A stretch of 64,000 nt of DNA. Origin: Limnomonas spitsbergensis. Its lineage: Eukaryota; Chlorophyta; Chlorophyceae; Chlamydomonadales. Positions 1 through 11,900 of this stretch are shown piece by piece. The notes under the pieces were generated by a model. That model was not told the DNA's origin. It was given only the letters and a program-made list of their open reading frames with translations, and ran no database searches. The stretch spans positions 4,071,001 through 4,135,000 of the forward strand of contig JAYJMM010000009.1 in assembly GCA_037349105.1 (NCBI GenBank), written 5' to 3'. A program made the position numbers and the translations under genes. The first letter of the stretch is position 1. Each line of letters begins with the position of its first letter.

Positions 1-75
1 GTATACCGTATATTATACCGAAATATACATGTATATACGCGTATAAGCGTATATACCGTATACGTATACGTATAT
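1..75. repeat. AT-rich alternating tract (TATAC/GTATA)
   Basis: A run of self-complementary TATACG/CGTATA words. Similar tracts lie at about 875-972 and 9600-9655. It can form hairpins or cruciforms. No gene is seen here. Confidence 0.6.
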
Positions 76-103
76 GGGGACCTGGAAAATCTTAAATAGC
101 CTT

Positions 104-442
104 GAAACCTAGGGCATTTCATGCCCTAACCTCCACCTATCACTTCAGCATTCTGAATTTACTCATGCCAGCCTCAATATTCAGCTCAAATACAACAACA
201 AATCAAGTATCAGTTTCGCGGCCTTGGGGCACAGACATATGCTGGACATGCGCAGTCTGATCAGCGTCAGAAACCTAGGGCATTTCATGCCATGACCTCC
301 ACCTATAACTTGATCAATTAAAAAATTAAGTTTACTCATGTCTGCCTCAAATTCAGCTGAAATACAACACAAAATCAAGTATCGGGTTCGCGGCCGTAGG
401 GCACAGACAGATGCCAGCCATGCGCAGTCTGATCAGCGTCAG
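104..442. repeat. Two-copy tandem duplication, about 167-172 bp
   Basis: Two adjacent diverged copies, about 104-270 and 270-442. Both begin with AAACCTAGGGCATTTCATGCC and end with GCGCAGTCTGATCAGCGTCAG (each shown to within a base). No coding signal was recognised. It could be an edge duplication of an exon lying outside the window, but this was not shown. Confidence 0.75.
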
Positions 443-512
443 CTCATCAAGCCCTCTACTCCTGCTGGGAAAGCTGTAGGCTACTGGCAGGCGGGCAGCT
501 AGCTGTCAGCAG

Positions 513-761
513 CTAAGCAACATAGGACAAGGCCAGCTCCTCATCCTGAATGGCTGCGCCCTGCCTGCTGTTCCCACGAATGAAAGCAGGTGCCTGAATT
601 ACTTTCAGCTTGTCCCACCACAGAGTTCTGCCCTTCTGTTTCATATCGATCAGTTTGACGAAGGCGTCGTGGGGCGTGAGGTCTTTGCAAGTCAGTATAG
701 TCTGTCGATACGCGGGGGTAAACTCGTTCCCATCACCATATAGCGCAGTCCAGTTGTTCAT
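513..761 (-). CDS. Small hypothetical ORF, 82 residues
   Basis: An ATG-initiated minus-strand frame with ordinary amino-acid composition, unlike the repeat-derived frames around it. It contains words such as TPHDAFVKLIDMKQKG and LWWDKL. I do not recognise a family. It could be an exon or a retroelement gag-like remnant. It does not look like the missing USP 3' exon, because no glycine-rich nucleotide-loop end (LGSVS type) is visible. Confidence 0.25.
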   Translation of the reverse strand: MNNWTALYGDGNEFTPAYRQTILTCKDLTPHDAFVKLIDMKQKGRTLWWDKLKVIQAPAFIRGNSRQGAAIQDEELALSYVA

Positions 762-1146
762 TAAAAACGAATGAAAATTAAATAATCGAGAACGCTGATG
801 CGGCGTGGATTAACGAGCAATTGTGCAGAGCAGAGCACTAGCGCAGGGTGCGCGCTTTTAAAATTTGACTTAATACGCCTGCCGTATATACGCATTTCGA
901 ACATATACGCGTATATGGGGGGTACAATATACACGTGTATACGGCGTATATACGTATATACGTATATTTCCATTTACGCCATAGGCCAGACCTACTTACC
1001 ACCCACCCTGCCCCGGACCAAACCCTGTAACCAGAAGCCCACCAGGCCCCGCCTAAACCATCAATCAGTAAAATACCCTCAATGAATGTACGGTGCTTCC
1101 CTTATCCACAAGGGTGTTCTTGATAGGTTACTACTCCTTGAGAACC

Positions 1147-1578
1147 TCACAGCTTCAACCAGTTACCCACGCACCGGTCCCTTGATGTGGTGTCCATCAC
1201 AACCGTGGCTGCGTGAAGCTCGCCGGATGTGTCAACACCCTTGGCCCAAAACTTACTGAACCCTTGCCTAAACCCTGTACCCTTCACACCCACCGGGTTC
1301 CCTGAACCCTGAAACATGAAGCCCACCAGACCCCTGCCTAAACCCTCAACCGGTGAACCACGCACCGGTCCTTTGACATGGGTGCCCATCACAACCATTA
1401 CTGCCAGGAACTTGTCTGATTTGTCAACACCCTTCGCCCAACACCTACGAGACCATCGCGTACACCCTACACCCTTACCACCCACCCCGCCCCGAACCAA
1501 ATCCTGTAACCAGAAGCCCACCAGGCCCCGCCTAAACACTCAATCAGTGAAATATGCCTGAACCCTCAACCAGTAAAC
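1147..1578 (-). repeat. Decayed downstream copies of USP exon 4 end
   Basis: At least two diverged copies, near 1160-1250 and 1350-1440, of the exon 4 end that encodes VVMGTHVKGPVRG, each followed by intron-like sequence. The copy at 1579-1684 is closest to the exon start and keeps the best USP reading frame. The decayed copies lie 3' of it in transcription order. Confidence 0.7.
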
Positions 1579-4500
1579 CACGCACCGGTCCTTTGACGTG
1601 GGTGCCCATCACAACCGCCGCTGCGTGGAGCTCCTCGGCCTTGTTGCAAATGATGTGTCCGATGCTGCTGGAGTCCGTCTCAGACTGCATGCGTCAGGCA
1701 AGCAACCATTGATGACACACTAGTTCTTCTTTACTGTAGAAATTGCTTTGCCTCCTCGAACGAGAAATAAATATAGTTGTTCGCTAAAGCGCGCGCCTCA
1801 CTGGACAACTTTTTTTGACGTCCCAAATGTGGCGTTTTCCAGATAAGTTGGGGTTTTCATAAGGCGCGACGGCGAAACAACATGAATTTCGTGCGGAGGC
1901 AAAGAGCGTCTACGGGAACATAATTAGAGCTCCTTGGCCTTGTTGCAAATGATATGTTCGATGCTGCTGGAGTCCGTCTCAGACTGCATGCAGCAGGCAA
2001 GCAACCATTAATGACACGCTAGTTCTTTTTCTAACATAATTAGAGCTCCTTGGCCTTGTTGCAAATGATATGTTCGATGCTGCTGGAGTCCGTCTTAGAC
2101 TGCATGCGGCGGGCAAGTTCGTCAGAAACCATTGAGGATGCAACACGCTGCACGCATACACCTTAATTATGTGCACCCTGGGCGTGTTGTTCTTGTGTGT
2201 CGAGCAGAGCGAGAGGAAATGATTCACTAACCCCTCTCCCCACCCCGCACACACACACACACAAACCTTAATTATGTGCACGATGGGCGTGCTGCTGCTG
2301 TGCGTTGGGAAGCGGGAGAGGAAGCGCTTCACTATGAACTCTTCGGCCTTGCGCACTGAAGCCTCGTACTTGTCGCGGTCAATGCCAGGGTTGAAGTCAA
2401 CAGCTGTGGAGAGCCAGGGGAGTGGAAGTACAGGGGAGGAACGTGATTGGGGAAAGGAGGAGCAGGACAGGGGAGCATGGTGAGTGGTGAGTGGGGGGCA
2501 AGGTATAGATGTGGGTCCCAAAGAATGCATCAGCAGCCTTACAAACCACTCCTTGTACTTGTCACGCTTAATGCCTGGGTTTAAATAACATCTGTTGGAA
2601 GCCAGGAGAGGGGAAGAGGAGCAGCGACACAGGGGTGGAGAGTCGGTAGGCAGAGGGGGAGAAGGGCTAGAGAGCGGGTAAGTGGGAAAGCAGGGCAGGG
2701 GAGGAGGTGAGAAAGGGAGCACAGGGGACAGGGGATTCAGGTGGGCCCCACGCTTTGTAGCTATGGCCTCCTGAAAAGTTCCTAGTTCCCAACGTGGCGA
2801 ATGCAGGTATTGAATCTAACATGAGCTGTCAGCCACTGTGCCTGGGCCTGTGTGTGAAGACTCCCCGGTTTTCAAGGCCCTGATCGGGCTTTCGGCCGCT
2901 GCAGGGCAGCCCATCCATTAAAGAGACGCAGCAGGAGAAAAAACACTGTTTTCAACGAGTCATTTGACATCTTCGTCCAGACACCACACGATATTACTTG
3001 CGCATGATGGGAGATATGCCCTACACACCTCTGGCCCTCTACCCAAACGGGTGTGGGGTTGCGCATGCCAGCCTGACAATGACGTGGATCGAATGTATCT
3101 GCCGATACCCCTCTTGCCATGAAAGAATAATACGCCCTCAGCGTAAATACTGGCATCCACCCGTTCAATGGAGCACTGGGTAGGCTGCCATGACCTCACC
3201 TGCCTTATAGGTGGTTGCGTATGCCAGCCTGGCAATTTCGTGGACCACATTAATCTGCCAGCGCCCCTCTTGCTACGCATACATTATACACGCCCTCGGC
3301 GTGTACTACGAAAACCACCCATACAAATGTGGCACTGGACAGGCTACCATGCCCTCACCTGCTACCGTGTAGGTGGTTGCGTATGCCAGCCTGGCGATGA
3401 CGTGGATCAAATGGATCTGCAGGAGCAACACGACAGTAGCATGCATTACTCTCTGCGTATCCCCTCACAGCCCCTGTCATACAGCCACCATTCAGCTACT
3501 TTGTTTTTGCACGAATATTTGACAAATTAAGCACATCACGGCCGGCTGTTTGGGGCTCTTTGCTGCAAGCCCTGCTGATTAGGGTTTAGGGTTTAGGTCA
3601 ATCAAAGTTGGTCCCCATTGGCCCACTGGTGGCCGCACTGCCGACGGTCCCCCAACAGTGATCTGGCAAGCATGGCAAACAAGAACAGCCATGCAACATC
3701 GATGCATGCGGGGCATGTGCTTATTATGAAAATCCATGCTGGTCACAAACAGCATTTTCGAAACAAAATGTACAAGGGAAGAGGTGCGGCTTCATCAGTC
3801 TGCCCCACATCAGCCTGCTGTGCAGCCACCAGTGTTTTTTTTAGTGGTTGCCAGACCACCTTTGATGGGCCGCGCTGCGGCCACCCCTGGGCTGATTGAC
3901 ACCAAACATGGACCGGTCTCCGGCCAAGAGGCCTTGGCAGTAGGGCTGGCCAGGCCAGGGGCTGGTGGCCATAGGCCACTGTGTAGCTGAAATGCAGCTG
4001 GTGCGGTAACCACTTAAAAAACACTGGCAGCCACTACCCCAGCATCAGGCACCTCGCTGCACAAGGCCCTGCCCGCCATAGGCCGGCTAGTAGCTCAACT
4101 GCAGCTGAAGCCACCTAACATAAACATTGGGCTTTTGAGTTGGAGGCCAGAAGGTAGACCCATAGGCCCCAAGCGGCTCTCTGCTTGTGAATCTGGAGAA
4201 AGAGCTGGGCAGCAGAGAGTGCGTTACCCCCCAACAAATACCTTCATCCTACAATACCAATATTTACACTCTATAATAGCCGTATCGGTCAGATGGCCTG
4301 TTTGGTATTATGTTTGACTGTGTTGCCACCATTGCCACAAGGGGCAGCGGGTGGCTGACCAGCAACATGACAAGGGGCTGGTGCAAACTAATATAATTTG
4401 CGCCCTTATCATCCAGGGGAAGGTCCTCATTCGGACCTTAAATTAGCCAGTTGGGACCTTAATTTAGCCAGTTGGGACCCCAATTTAGCCAGTAGGGACC

Positions 4501-5215
4501 TTAATTTAGACGGGTTGCGGGATCCGCCTCTACATCAAGCCCGGGGCTAATTGTCTAAAATAAACACGGGAACTCATACATGTGTCTGCATGTCACGTGC
4601 AGTCGAAGTGCAAGGACAAGGAATCACTACTCGTTTGTGCCATTGAGAAATATACATACCAGTATATATACTTTACTCATGCTTCCTCTAGTCCCAGCAT
4701 GGTCAGATCTCCAAACCACATCTCAAGTTTATCCAGGGTGCAAGAAATATTTCGACTCCACGCACGTGTCTGTAAATCCCAGCATGGTCAGATCTCCTAA
4801 CCTCGTTGCCGTCCTTGAAACAAATAAACATTGGACCCCGACCCATGCTACTGCTCGTCCCTGCATGATCACATCTCCTAACATGAACCCTCTATGAAGC
4901 AAAAATAAACATTGCCCCCCCCCTCCCTGTGTCTGCACAAACCTCCCATGCTTTCAGGACGACCCTGTGCATGGACACCATGACAGGGCGGGATGTGTTT
5001 TTCCCGTACATGGAAAATACATCGCGCCCAGTCCTTGACAAAGTGGCGATCACACATCGACTGGATACTGGATCCCATCCAAGCTTCTTGATTCCCGTGC
5101 ATGAGCCATCACGTACCTCATCCGTGTCCTTGAAAAAATTGGCAACCAGCCAATCGAATGAGCGCTGAGAGTCATCGGAATCGTCGACTGGGAACACGAT
5201 CACACGGTTCGCCAT
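1544..5215 (-). CDS. Universal stress protein (UspA fold), 3' end incomplete
   Basis: Minus-strand gene; start ATG at 5215. Proposed exons: 5117-5215 (33 codons, beginning MANRVIVFPVDDSDDS), 3359-3416 (IHLIHVIARLAYATTY), 2267-2403 (DFNPGIDRDKYEA... to HIIK) and about 1579-1684 (HIICNKAEELHAAAVVMGTH). The phases match at each junction (0, 1, 0). The family signatures are the N-terminal beta-strand with Asp-Asp-Ser, the paired His-Val strand, an amphipathic AEEFIVKRFL helix, and the CxKAxELxAxxVVMGTH segment before the ATP loop. The usual last exon (LGSVSxY...) was not found. Either exon 4 reads on to a TGA at 1544-1546, giving a short protein, or the last exon lies beyond a decayed region or off the window. 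USP proteins are small cytosolic, often nucleotide-binding, stress proteins. Introns 1-3 contain copies of the adjacent exon edges. Confidence 0.78.
1915..2130 (-). repeat. Two decayed copies of USP exon 4 acceptor and start
   Basis: Two near-identical copies, about 1925-2000 and 2042-2115, of the segment that starts exon 4 (minus-strand GACTCCAGCAGCATC then GCAACAAGGCC). Both run into an in-frame TAA right after the Glu-Leu codons, so they cannot replace the real exon. They lie upstream of exon 4, as expected for acceptor-side duplicates. Confidence 0.75.
2140..2225 (-). repeat. Decayed copy of USP exon 3 end plus donor
   Basis: The plus-strand sequence CTTAATTATGTGCACCCTGG is a diverged copy of the exon 3 end at 2267-2290 (minus-strand ATAATTAAG then GT). 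A second partial copy of the exon 3 start (acceptor side) lies at about 2530-2605, upstream of the exon. Confidence 0.65.
3000..3270 (-). repeat. Two further copies of USP exon 2
   Basis: Whole-exon copies at about 3018-3110 and 3185-3265 of the exon at 3359-3416, including the segment encoding RLAYATTY and, in the nearer copy, the same CAG/GTGAGG donor. The period is about 165 bp. The rightmost copy (3359-3416), nearest in transcription to exon 1, best keeps both splice sites and the USP frame. Confidence 0.7.
3830..4026. mobile_element. hAT-type MITE, 197 bp, copy 1
   Basis: The element starts CAGTGTTTTTTTTAGTGG and ends CCACTTAAAAAACACTG, which are terminal inverted repeats. It is flanked by the perfect 8-bp direct repeat GCAGCCAC at 3822-3829 and 4027-4034. 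An 8-bp target duplication and CAGTG ends are the hallmark of hAT elements. There is no coding capacity, so it is non-autonomous. A related copy lies at 12724-12925. It sits inside USP intron 1. Confidence 0.88.
4428..4520. repeat. Four-copy repeat of about 23 bp
   Basis: Tandem units of the form TAGCCAGTTGGGACCTTAAT, with small variations, inside USP intron 1. Confidence 0.7.
4640..5060 (-). repeat. Decayed copies of USP exon 1 end plus donor
   Basis: Several copies, clearest near 4790-4830 and 5015-5045, of the exon 1 end and first intron bases. For example, minus-strand TTCAAGGACGGCAACGAGGT matches TTCAAGGACACGGATGAGGT of the true exon end at 5117-5140. Spacing is irregular at about 90-110 bp. 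All are downstream of the functional donor. Confidence 0.65.
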
Positions 5216-5983
5216 CTCGACAGGAGCAGCGGCAAGAGAGGAAGCAGCAGCTGTTGAGGGAGCGCGTGGACGAGATGTCGGGCACGATCACACGTGTGGT
5301 GGCACGATCACACGTGTCTCGGACGTGCAGACAGGAGGTTCTTTAATTGAAGAATCTGGTCGAAGCAGAGAGTGGCCTTGTTGGTGCTGACTCTGGCTTT
5401 GTCAGCGTCTCGGGCAGTCAGGGTGTCCAGCAGATGGTCTGCTTATTTTGACGCTTCTGTTTCGCCTTCTTGATCAGATCGCAACGATTTGACAGGCACG
5501 AATAACAAGCGAATCTTGCAGCTCGACTGAGTGGCGCTGACCTTGTCAGCTGCGATGGCCGTCGAGATGGCACTGCTGTGCGTTGGCATTGTGTACGGCA
5601 GAAATGCACGAGATCAGGGATCGCGGGCACCACGCTGACGTGTCACGGACCCCGATCAGACCCACCAGCCAGGCCAAGGGTGAGCCAGGCTGGATGACGA
5701 GCGCACCTGGTCCTCAGCACCAATATTAAGGATACGCAAAATCTGACACACTATAAACATACGCCACAATATTCTACCTCCACGCCTTTCTTAGGGACTC
5801 GCATCAAGAGAGGAGCTGCAGAGCCTGGGCGCTTTGAAATCTGCACCCAATCTTATCAGAACCTTAGCCAGCAAGCAGTACGTCGTCGCTGCCAGGCCTG
5901 CTACACCAGAGGAAGTGCTACCTGAGATTTATTTCCAAGAATCAGCCCCCCCAGCTTACCTGCATTACAGCCCCACAGACCAC
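5216..5983. promoter_or_regulatory. Divergent intergenic region, USP and fibrillin
   Basis: This 768-bp gap separates the USP start codon (minus strand, 5215) from the fibrillin start codon (plus strand, 5984). It holds a direct repeat CACGATCACACGTGT near 5281-5318 with a CACGTG-like core, and a TATAAA at 5752-5757, which is 227 bp before the fibrillin ATG. No coding exon was recognised. Shared regulation is plausible but not shown. Confidence 0.4.
5752..5757 (+). promoter_or_regulatory. Candidate TATA box of the fibrillin gene
   Basis: TATAAA in an A/T-rich stretch upstream of the fibrillin start. Position and orientation are compatible. No transcription start evidence is available. Confidence 0.25.
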
Positions 5984-8900
5984 ATGGCTGCAGCTTCTGT
6001 CACCATGCGCTCCTATCCCAGGGCAGTGAAGCCTCCAGCAGCGGCGACGAGACCCCGATACACCCTCGCTGCCGCAGCCGCCCTTTCCATGCAGCACACA
6101 CCAGCTTCTGCATGGGCCCTGACAGGGCAGCGCATGGCACCATGCGAGGCATGGGCACTGCAGCCAGCCAGGCAGCAGCAAACGGGGCTGTCAAAGCACC
6201 TCCCTGCTGCCACAGCTGCATGCCCTGTCCGGACACCACACCATAGACACATAGGCCCCGCCATCTTGCACCGGTGGCAAACCGTAGTTGGAGCGGGAGC
6301 CGGGGGAGAGGGAGCCAGTTCATCAGCTGACAGGGAACGGGAAGCTCTTAAGGCTGAACTTCAAAAGACAATCAGCAGGTGGGACCGTTTAAAGTCACAC
6401 AACCAAGCTATTTTCGTTCAGGGGGTACCTGTGTTAACCTAAACCGGTATCCTCAGCCTCGACCCCGCTTCATACCGATTCCACCTCATACTCCTCGCTG
6501 TCCCCTCAAACCCTCAATCCCGGTCCCCTCTTCTGATGCTCACGGTCTTCCTGCAGCCCCTGAACAGGTTAACTGCGCACATGTTCCATCCAGTAGCAAT
6601 CAGCAGGCCCTGGCAGGGGGGGAGATGATGACCCGCTGGCCCCCGCTAACGCTCGCTCACTGTTGCCACCCGCTGACTCACTCCCCCACTAATTTCCCCC
6701 GCTACCCCCCACTTCCGCTGCTGAGGGTTGAGCGGCACATCTGTCCTTTTTAAGAGTGACAGAGGTGCCGTCTTGTTAGCAGGCGCTGGTAGGCCTCCCT
6801 CACATGCTCCCTGCTCCCCGCATCCCCCGCTCCCTGCTGCCCCGTTTATCAAGGCTGGACAACTCATCCGCCTCATTTGAGAGGAATCAGCATGTGCTGG
6901 CAGGCCTCCCTCACATGCTCCCTGCTCCCTGCTCCCGCATCCCCCGCTCCCTTTGCCCCGTTGATGAAGGCTGGACAACTCATCTGTCCTATCTAGGAGG
7001 AATCAGCATGTGCTGGCAGGCCTCCCTCACATGCTCCCTGCTCCCTGCTCCCGCATCCCCCGCTCCCTTTGCCCCGTTGATGAAGGCTGGACAACTCATC
7101 TGTCCTATCTAGGAGGAATCAGCATGTGCTAACAGGCCTCCCTCACATGCTCCCTGCTCCCTGCTCCCGCATCCCCCGCTCCCTTTGCCTCGTTGATGAA
7201 GGCTGGACAACTCATCTGTCCTATTTAGGAGGAATCAGCATGTGCTGGCAGGCCTCCCTCACATGCTCCCTGCTCCCTGCTCCCGCATCCCCCGCTCCCT
7301 TTGCCTTGTTGATGAAGGCTGGACATCTCATCTGTCCTATCTAGGAGGAATCAGTGGGTGCTAACAGGCCTCCCTCACATGCTCCCCGCTTCGGCATCCC
7401 CCGCCTCCTGCTGCCCTGCCCCTTGCCCTCCTTTGCCCTTATGACAAAAGGCTGGACAGCTCACGCGCCCCATCTAGGATTAATCAGCAGTTCCTGACAG
7501 GCTTCCATCAGACGTTCCCTGCTCCCCGCTCCACCATCCCCCGCCTCCTGCTGCCCTGCCCCTTGCCCCCCTTTGCCCTTATGACAAAAGGCTGGACAGC
7601 TCACGCGCCCCATCTAGGATTAATCAGCAGTTCCTGACAGGCTTCCATCAGACGTTCCCTGCTCCCCGCTCCACCATCCCCCGCCTCCTGCTGCCCTGCC
7701 CCTTGCCCCCCTTTGCCCTTATGACAAAAGGCTGGACAGCTCACGCGCCCCATCTAGGATTAATCAGCAGTTCCTGACAGGCTTCCATCAGACGTACCCT
7801 GCTCCCCGCTCCACCATCCCCCGCCTCCTGCTGCCCTGCCCCTTGCCCCCCTTTGCCCTTATGACAAAAGGCTGGACAGCTCACGCGCCCCATCTAGGAT
7901 TAATCAGCAGTTCCTGACAGGCTTCCATCAGACGTTCCCTGCTCCCCGCTCCACCATCCCCTGCCCCTGCAGCCCCGTCCTTTGCCCCCCTTTGCTTTAA
8001 TGGCAAAGGCTGGACAACTCGGGATAGGATACCCCATATAGGATTAATCAGCAGGTCCTGACAGGGGGAGAGCCTCTGACCCACTGCCCGAGTCCATGCT
8101 CCCCCGCCCCCCCCGCGGAACCGCTGATGAAGGCTGGACAGCTCATGCGAACCATCTAGAAGGGATCAGCAGGCACTGGCAGGCTTCCCTCAGATGTTCC
8201 CTGCTCCCCGCTCCACCATCCCCTGCCCCCTGCTGCGCTGCCCCTTGCCCCCCGTTACCCCACTGAAGAGGGCTGGACAACTCATTCATCTCATATAGGA
8301 GGGATCAGCAGGCGCTTGCAGGTGGAGAGCCTCTGACCCACTGGCCCAGTCCATGCTCCCCCGCTGCCCCATTCCCTTCCCCACCCACTTCCCGCTGCCC
8401 CTTAACACGTTGAACTACTTACCACTGCCATTAAAGAGTGATCAACAGGCACTGACAGGCCTCCTGATGCTGCCCCACTGCCTCACTGCCCCACTGCCCC
8501 ACCGCCCCACTCCCATGGCCTCCCACTCCTGATGCTGCCCCACTGCTCCTACTCCACTCCCTTGGTCTCCCACTCCTGATGCTGCCCCACTGCTCCTACT
8601 CCACTCCCTTGGTCTCCCACTCCTGATGCTGCCCCACTGCCCCACTCCCTTGGTCACCCCACCACTCCCCTCTGCCTCTTTAACAGGTTGAACAGCTCAC
8701 CAGTTCCATCAAAGAGCGATCTGCAGGTACTGACAGGCCTCGTTGCACAGCTGTCGTCCATGAGCCCTGTTAGGGATACATCCACGTCCCCTCTTATTGA
8801 CGGACGGTGCGCTTGGGGTTGGGGGGTTATCGGTCAAGAGGGGCAGCTATAAATAACGCAACACAGCTGTCATCCACACTATATGCAGCTGTCATCCACA

Positions 8901-11900
8901 CTATGTGCAGCTGTCATCCACACTATGTGCAGCTGTCATCCACACTATGTGCAGCTGTCATCCACACTATATGCAGCTGTCATTCACACTATGTGCAGCT
9001 GTCATCCACACTATGTGCAGCTGTTATCCACACTTTGTGCAGCTGTCATCCAATCAGGAGGTGTGTCTGTCACTAGGTTTTACACATGAAGAGGTGCAGC
9101 CGAGGTTAGGGTTTAGCGCAGCTGTAATCTGTGAGCCCTGTCAGAGGTACCTCATCGCCCCCACTGCTCAGCGGGAGGTGTGCCTGTCACTAGGGTTGAC
9201 ACATAAAGATGTGCGTCTGAGGTTAGGGTTTATCGCAGCTGCAATCTGTGAGCCCTGTTAGAGGTACCTCATCGCTCCCACTGCTCAGCAGGGGGGGGTC
9301 TGACACTAGGTTGTACACATGAAGACATGCGTCTGAGGTTAGGGTTTATTGCAGCTGTAATCCGTGAGCCCTGTTAGAGGCACTTCATCGCTCCCACTGC
9401 TCAGTGGGAGGTGTGCCTGGTTCAAGGGTTAAGGTGATGTGGCTGTGGTTTAGGGCTCAGGGTTTGGGAGGCGCAGTTCAAATGTCGTGCTGCCTCTTTG
9501 GGGGACAGGGAGGGGGCGCGGAGGGGGGAGTTGAGGTTTCAAGGTAAGGTTTACAACCCTCTCAGATTGTCAGGTGGTTTCTGCTGCAAACCGCTTGTTT
9601 ATGATTTGTATACGGTATATTGAGATTTGTATACGGTATACCATACACTTTGGACCCCCCTAAATGCTCATCACCCTCACCCCCCATAAAACCCTAAACC
9701 TCAAGTTAAATACTCAACCTCTATCCTCCCAGGGATGTAGGAGGCCTCTGATGTACACAGGGCAGGTGGGGGTACGCCCTTAGCCCTGAATCCCCCTCAA
9801 AACCCCAAACCCTCAATACCCTTAACCCTCAAAACCCTTAAAACCCTCGAAGCCCTTAACCCTCAAAACCTCAAACCTCACCCACATCAGGCAGGTCTTG
9901 CAGCACACCGCCAGTCCAGCTAAACATTTTAGGGGGGGGGGAACCCTCTCCCCTCCCCCCTCCCTCAGGTCAGTCCTCCTGTACAATGTTTCAGCTGGCC
10001 GTTTTGGGGTTGTAAGTATGATCCCGACCTCCCCCTTTCCTGTCCCTCATATGGGACCTGATGTCAGTTTGGCTTAATGTGTTAGGGTCAGAATACCCCT
10101 AATGCAAACCCTTTATCCTCCAAGGACCTAAAATGAAAGTATGAACCTCCGCCCCCTCAGAGGGGTCCTGCTGCACACCGCCCGTTAAAGCTACATGTCT
10201 TAGGATTAAAATCACTTTCAAGTAAAAATCCTACCCCCTCCCCCTCCCTCCCTGAGACCTCAATTGGATCCTGCTGTACACCGTCATGCTAGCTTAGTTT
10301 TAAAGTTTGAAGTACCACCACCTTTCCGCCTGGACCTCACATTTAAGTTCAGTACCCCCTCCTCCCCTCCCTCCTTTCCTCCCTCCTTTCCTACCCTCCC
10401 TCCTCCCCTCCCTCCTCTCCCCTCCCTCCTCCCCTCCCTCTTCTCCCCTCCCTCCTCCCCTCCCTCCTCTCCCCTCCCTCCTCCCCACCTCCTCCCCTCC
10501 CTCCTCCCCTCCCTCCTCCCCCCCTCCTCCCCTCCCTCCTCCCCTCCCTCCTCCCCACCCTTCTCCCCTTCCTCCTCCCCACCCTCCTCCCCTCCCTCCT
10601 CCCCTCCCTCCTCTCCAATGTCCTCCCCTCCATCCTCTCCACCCTCCTCCCCTCCCTCCTTCCTACCCTCCTCCCCTCCCTCCTCCCCTCCCTCCTCTCT
10701 ACCCTCCTCCCATCCCTCCTCTCCACCCTCCTCCCCTCCCTCCTCCCCACCCTCCTTCCCTCCCTCCCCCCCCCTCTCCTGTTTCATCAGATGGGTCCTG
10801 TTGTACACTGCCAGTGGGTTGGCGACGCCTGTAGCTGCGGACGGCGGCGGTGGCGGTGGTGGAGGAGGGCTGGCTTCTGCGCTGCCCTTCCTGCAAGCTA
10901 TCTCGGATGTGGCTTACCAGTTCTTTTACAAGTGGGTTTGTGGTTCAGGGTTTGGGTTTGAGGTAGTCGGATGTGGCTTATCAGTTCTTTTACAAGTGGG
11001 TTTATGGTTCAGGGTCTGGAATGCGGGTGTGGCATATGAGTTATTTTACAGGTGGGTCAAGAGGTCAGGGTTGGGGTTTTGGGGTAGTCGGATGTGGTGC
11101 GCCAGTTATTTTACAGATGGGTTAATAGTTGAGGGTTGAGGGTCTAGGGTAGTCGTATGTGGCATACGAGCCACTCACCGCTGCATAAGTATGTGGAAAT
11201 GTGGACAAGCCGGTCCAGACTTGTTTCCCCTTTCTGCCTCTTCTCAATGGCAGGGACCACCCTCCGCTCATCGCTGCATAGGTGTGTGACCATGTAGATA
11301 AACCGGTACGGAATCATTTCCCCTACTTTCCTTATGCCCATGGGAGGGACCTCAGACCTCCCGTTCCTCACTCCTGCATAGGTTTCAGAAAATGTGAACC
11401 GAACAGTACGGAATTATTTCCCCTTCTTGCCTCGTCCCACTGGGAGGGGCCACCCTCCCCTCGCTGCTGCATGGGTAAGTGATAATCTTCATAAACCGAA
11501 CAGTACGGAATTATTTCCCCTTCTTGCCTCGTCCCACTGGGAGGGGCCACCCTCCCCTCGCTGCTGCATGGGTAAGTGATAATCTTCATAAACCGAACAG
11601 TACGGAATTATTTCCCCTTCTTGCCTCGTCCCACTGGGAGGGGCCACCCTCCCCTCGCTGCTGCATGGGTAAGTGATAATCTTCATAAACCGAACAGTAC
11701 GGAATTATTTCCCCTTCTTGCCTCGTCCCACTGGGAGGGACCACCCTCCCCTCGCTGCTGCATGGGTAAGTGATAATCTTCATAAACCGAACAGTACGGA
11801 ATTATTTCCCCTTCTTGCCTCGTCCCACTGGGAGGGGCCACCCTCCCCTCGCTGCTGCATGGGTAAGTGATAATCTTCATAAACCGAACAGTACGGAATT

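Noticed and set aside
10264..10900. Pro/Ser-rich plus-strand and Glu/Arg-rich minus-strand long frames
   Set aside because: Low-complexity translation of a C/T tract. Only 10791-10931 is supported as a fibrillin exon.
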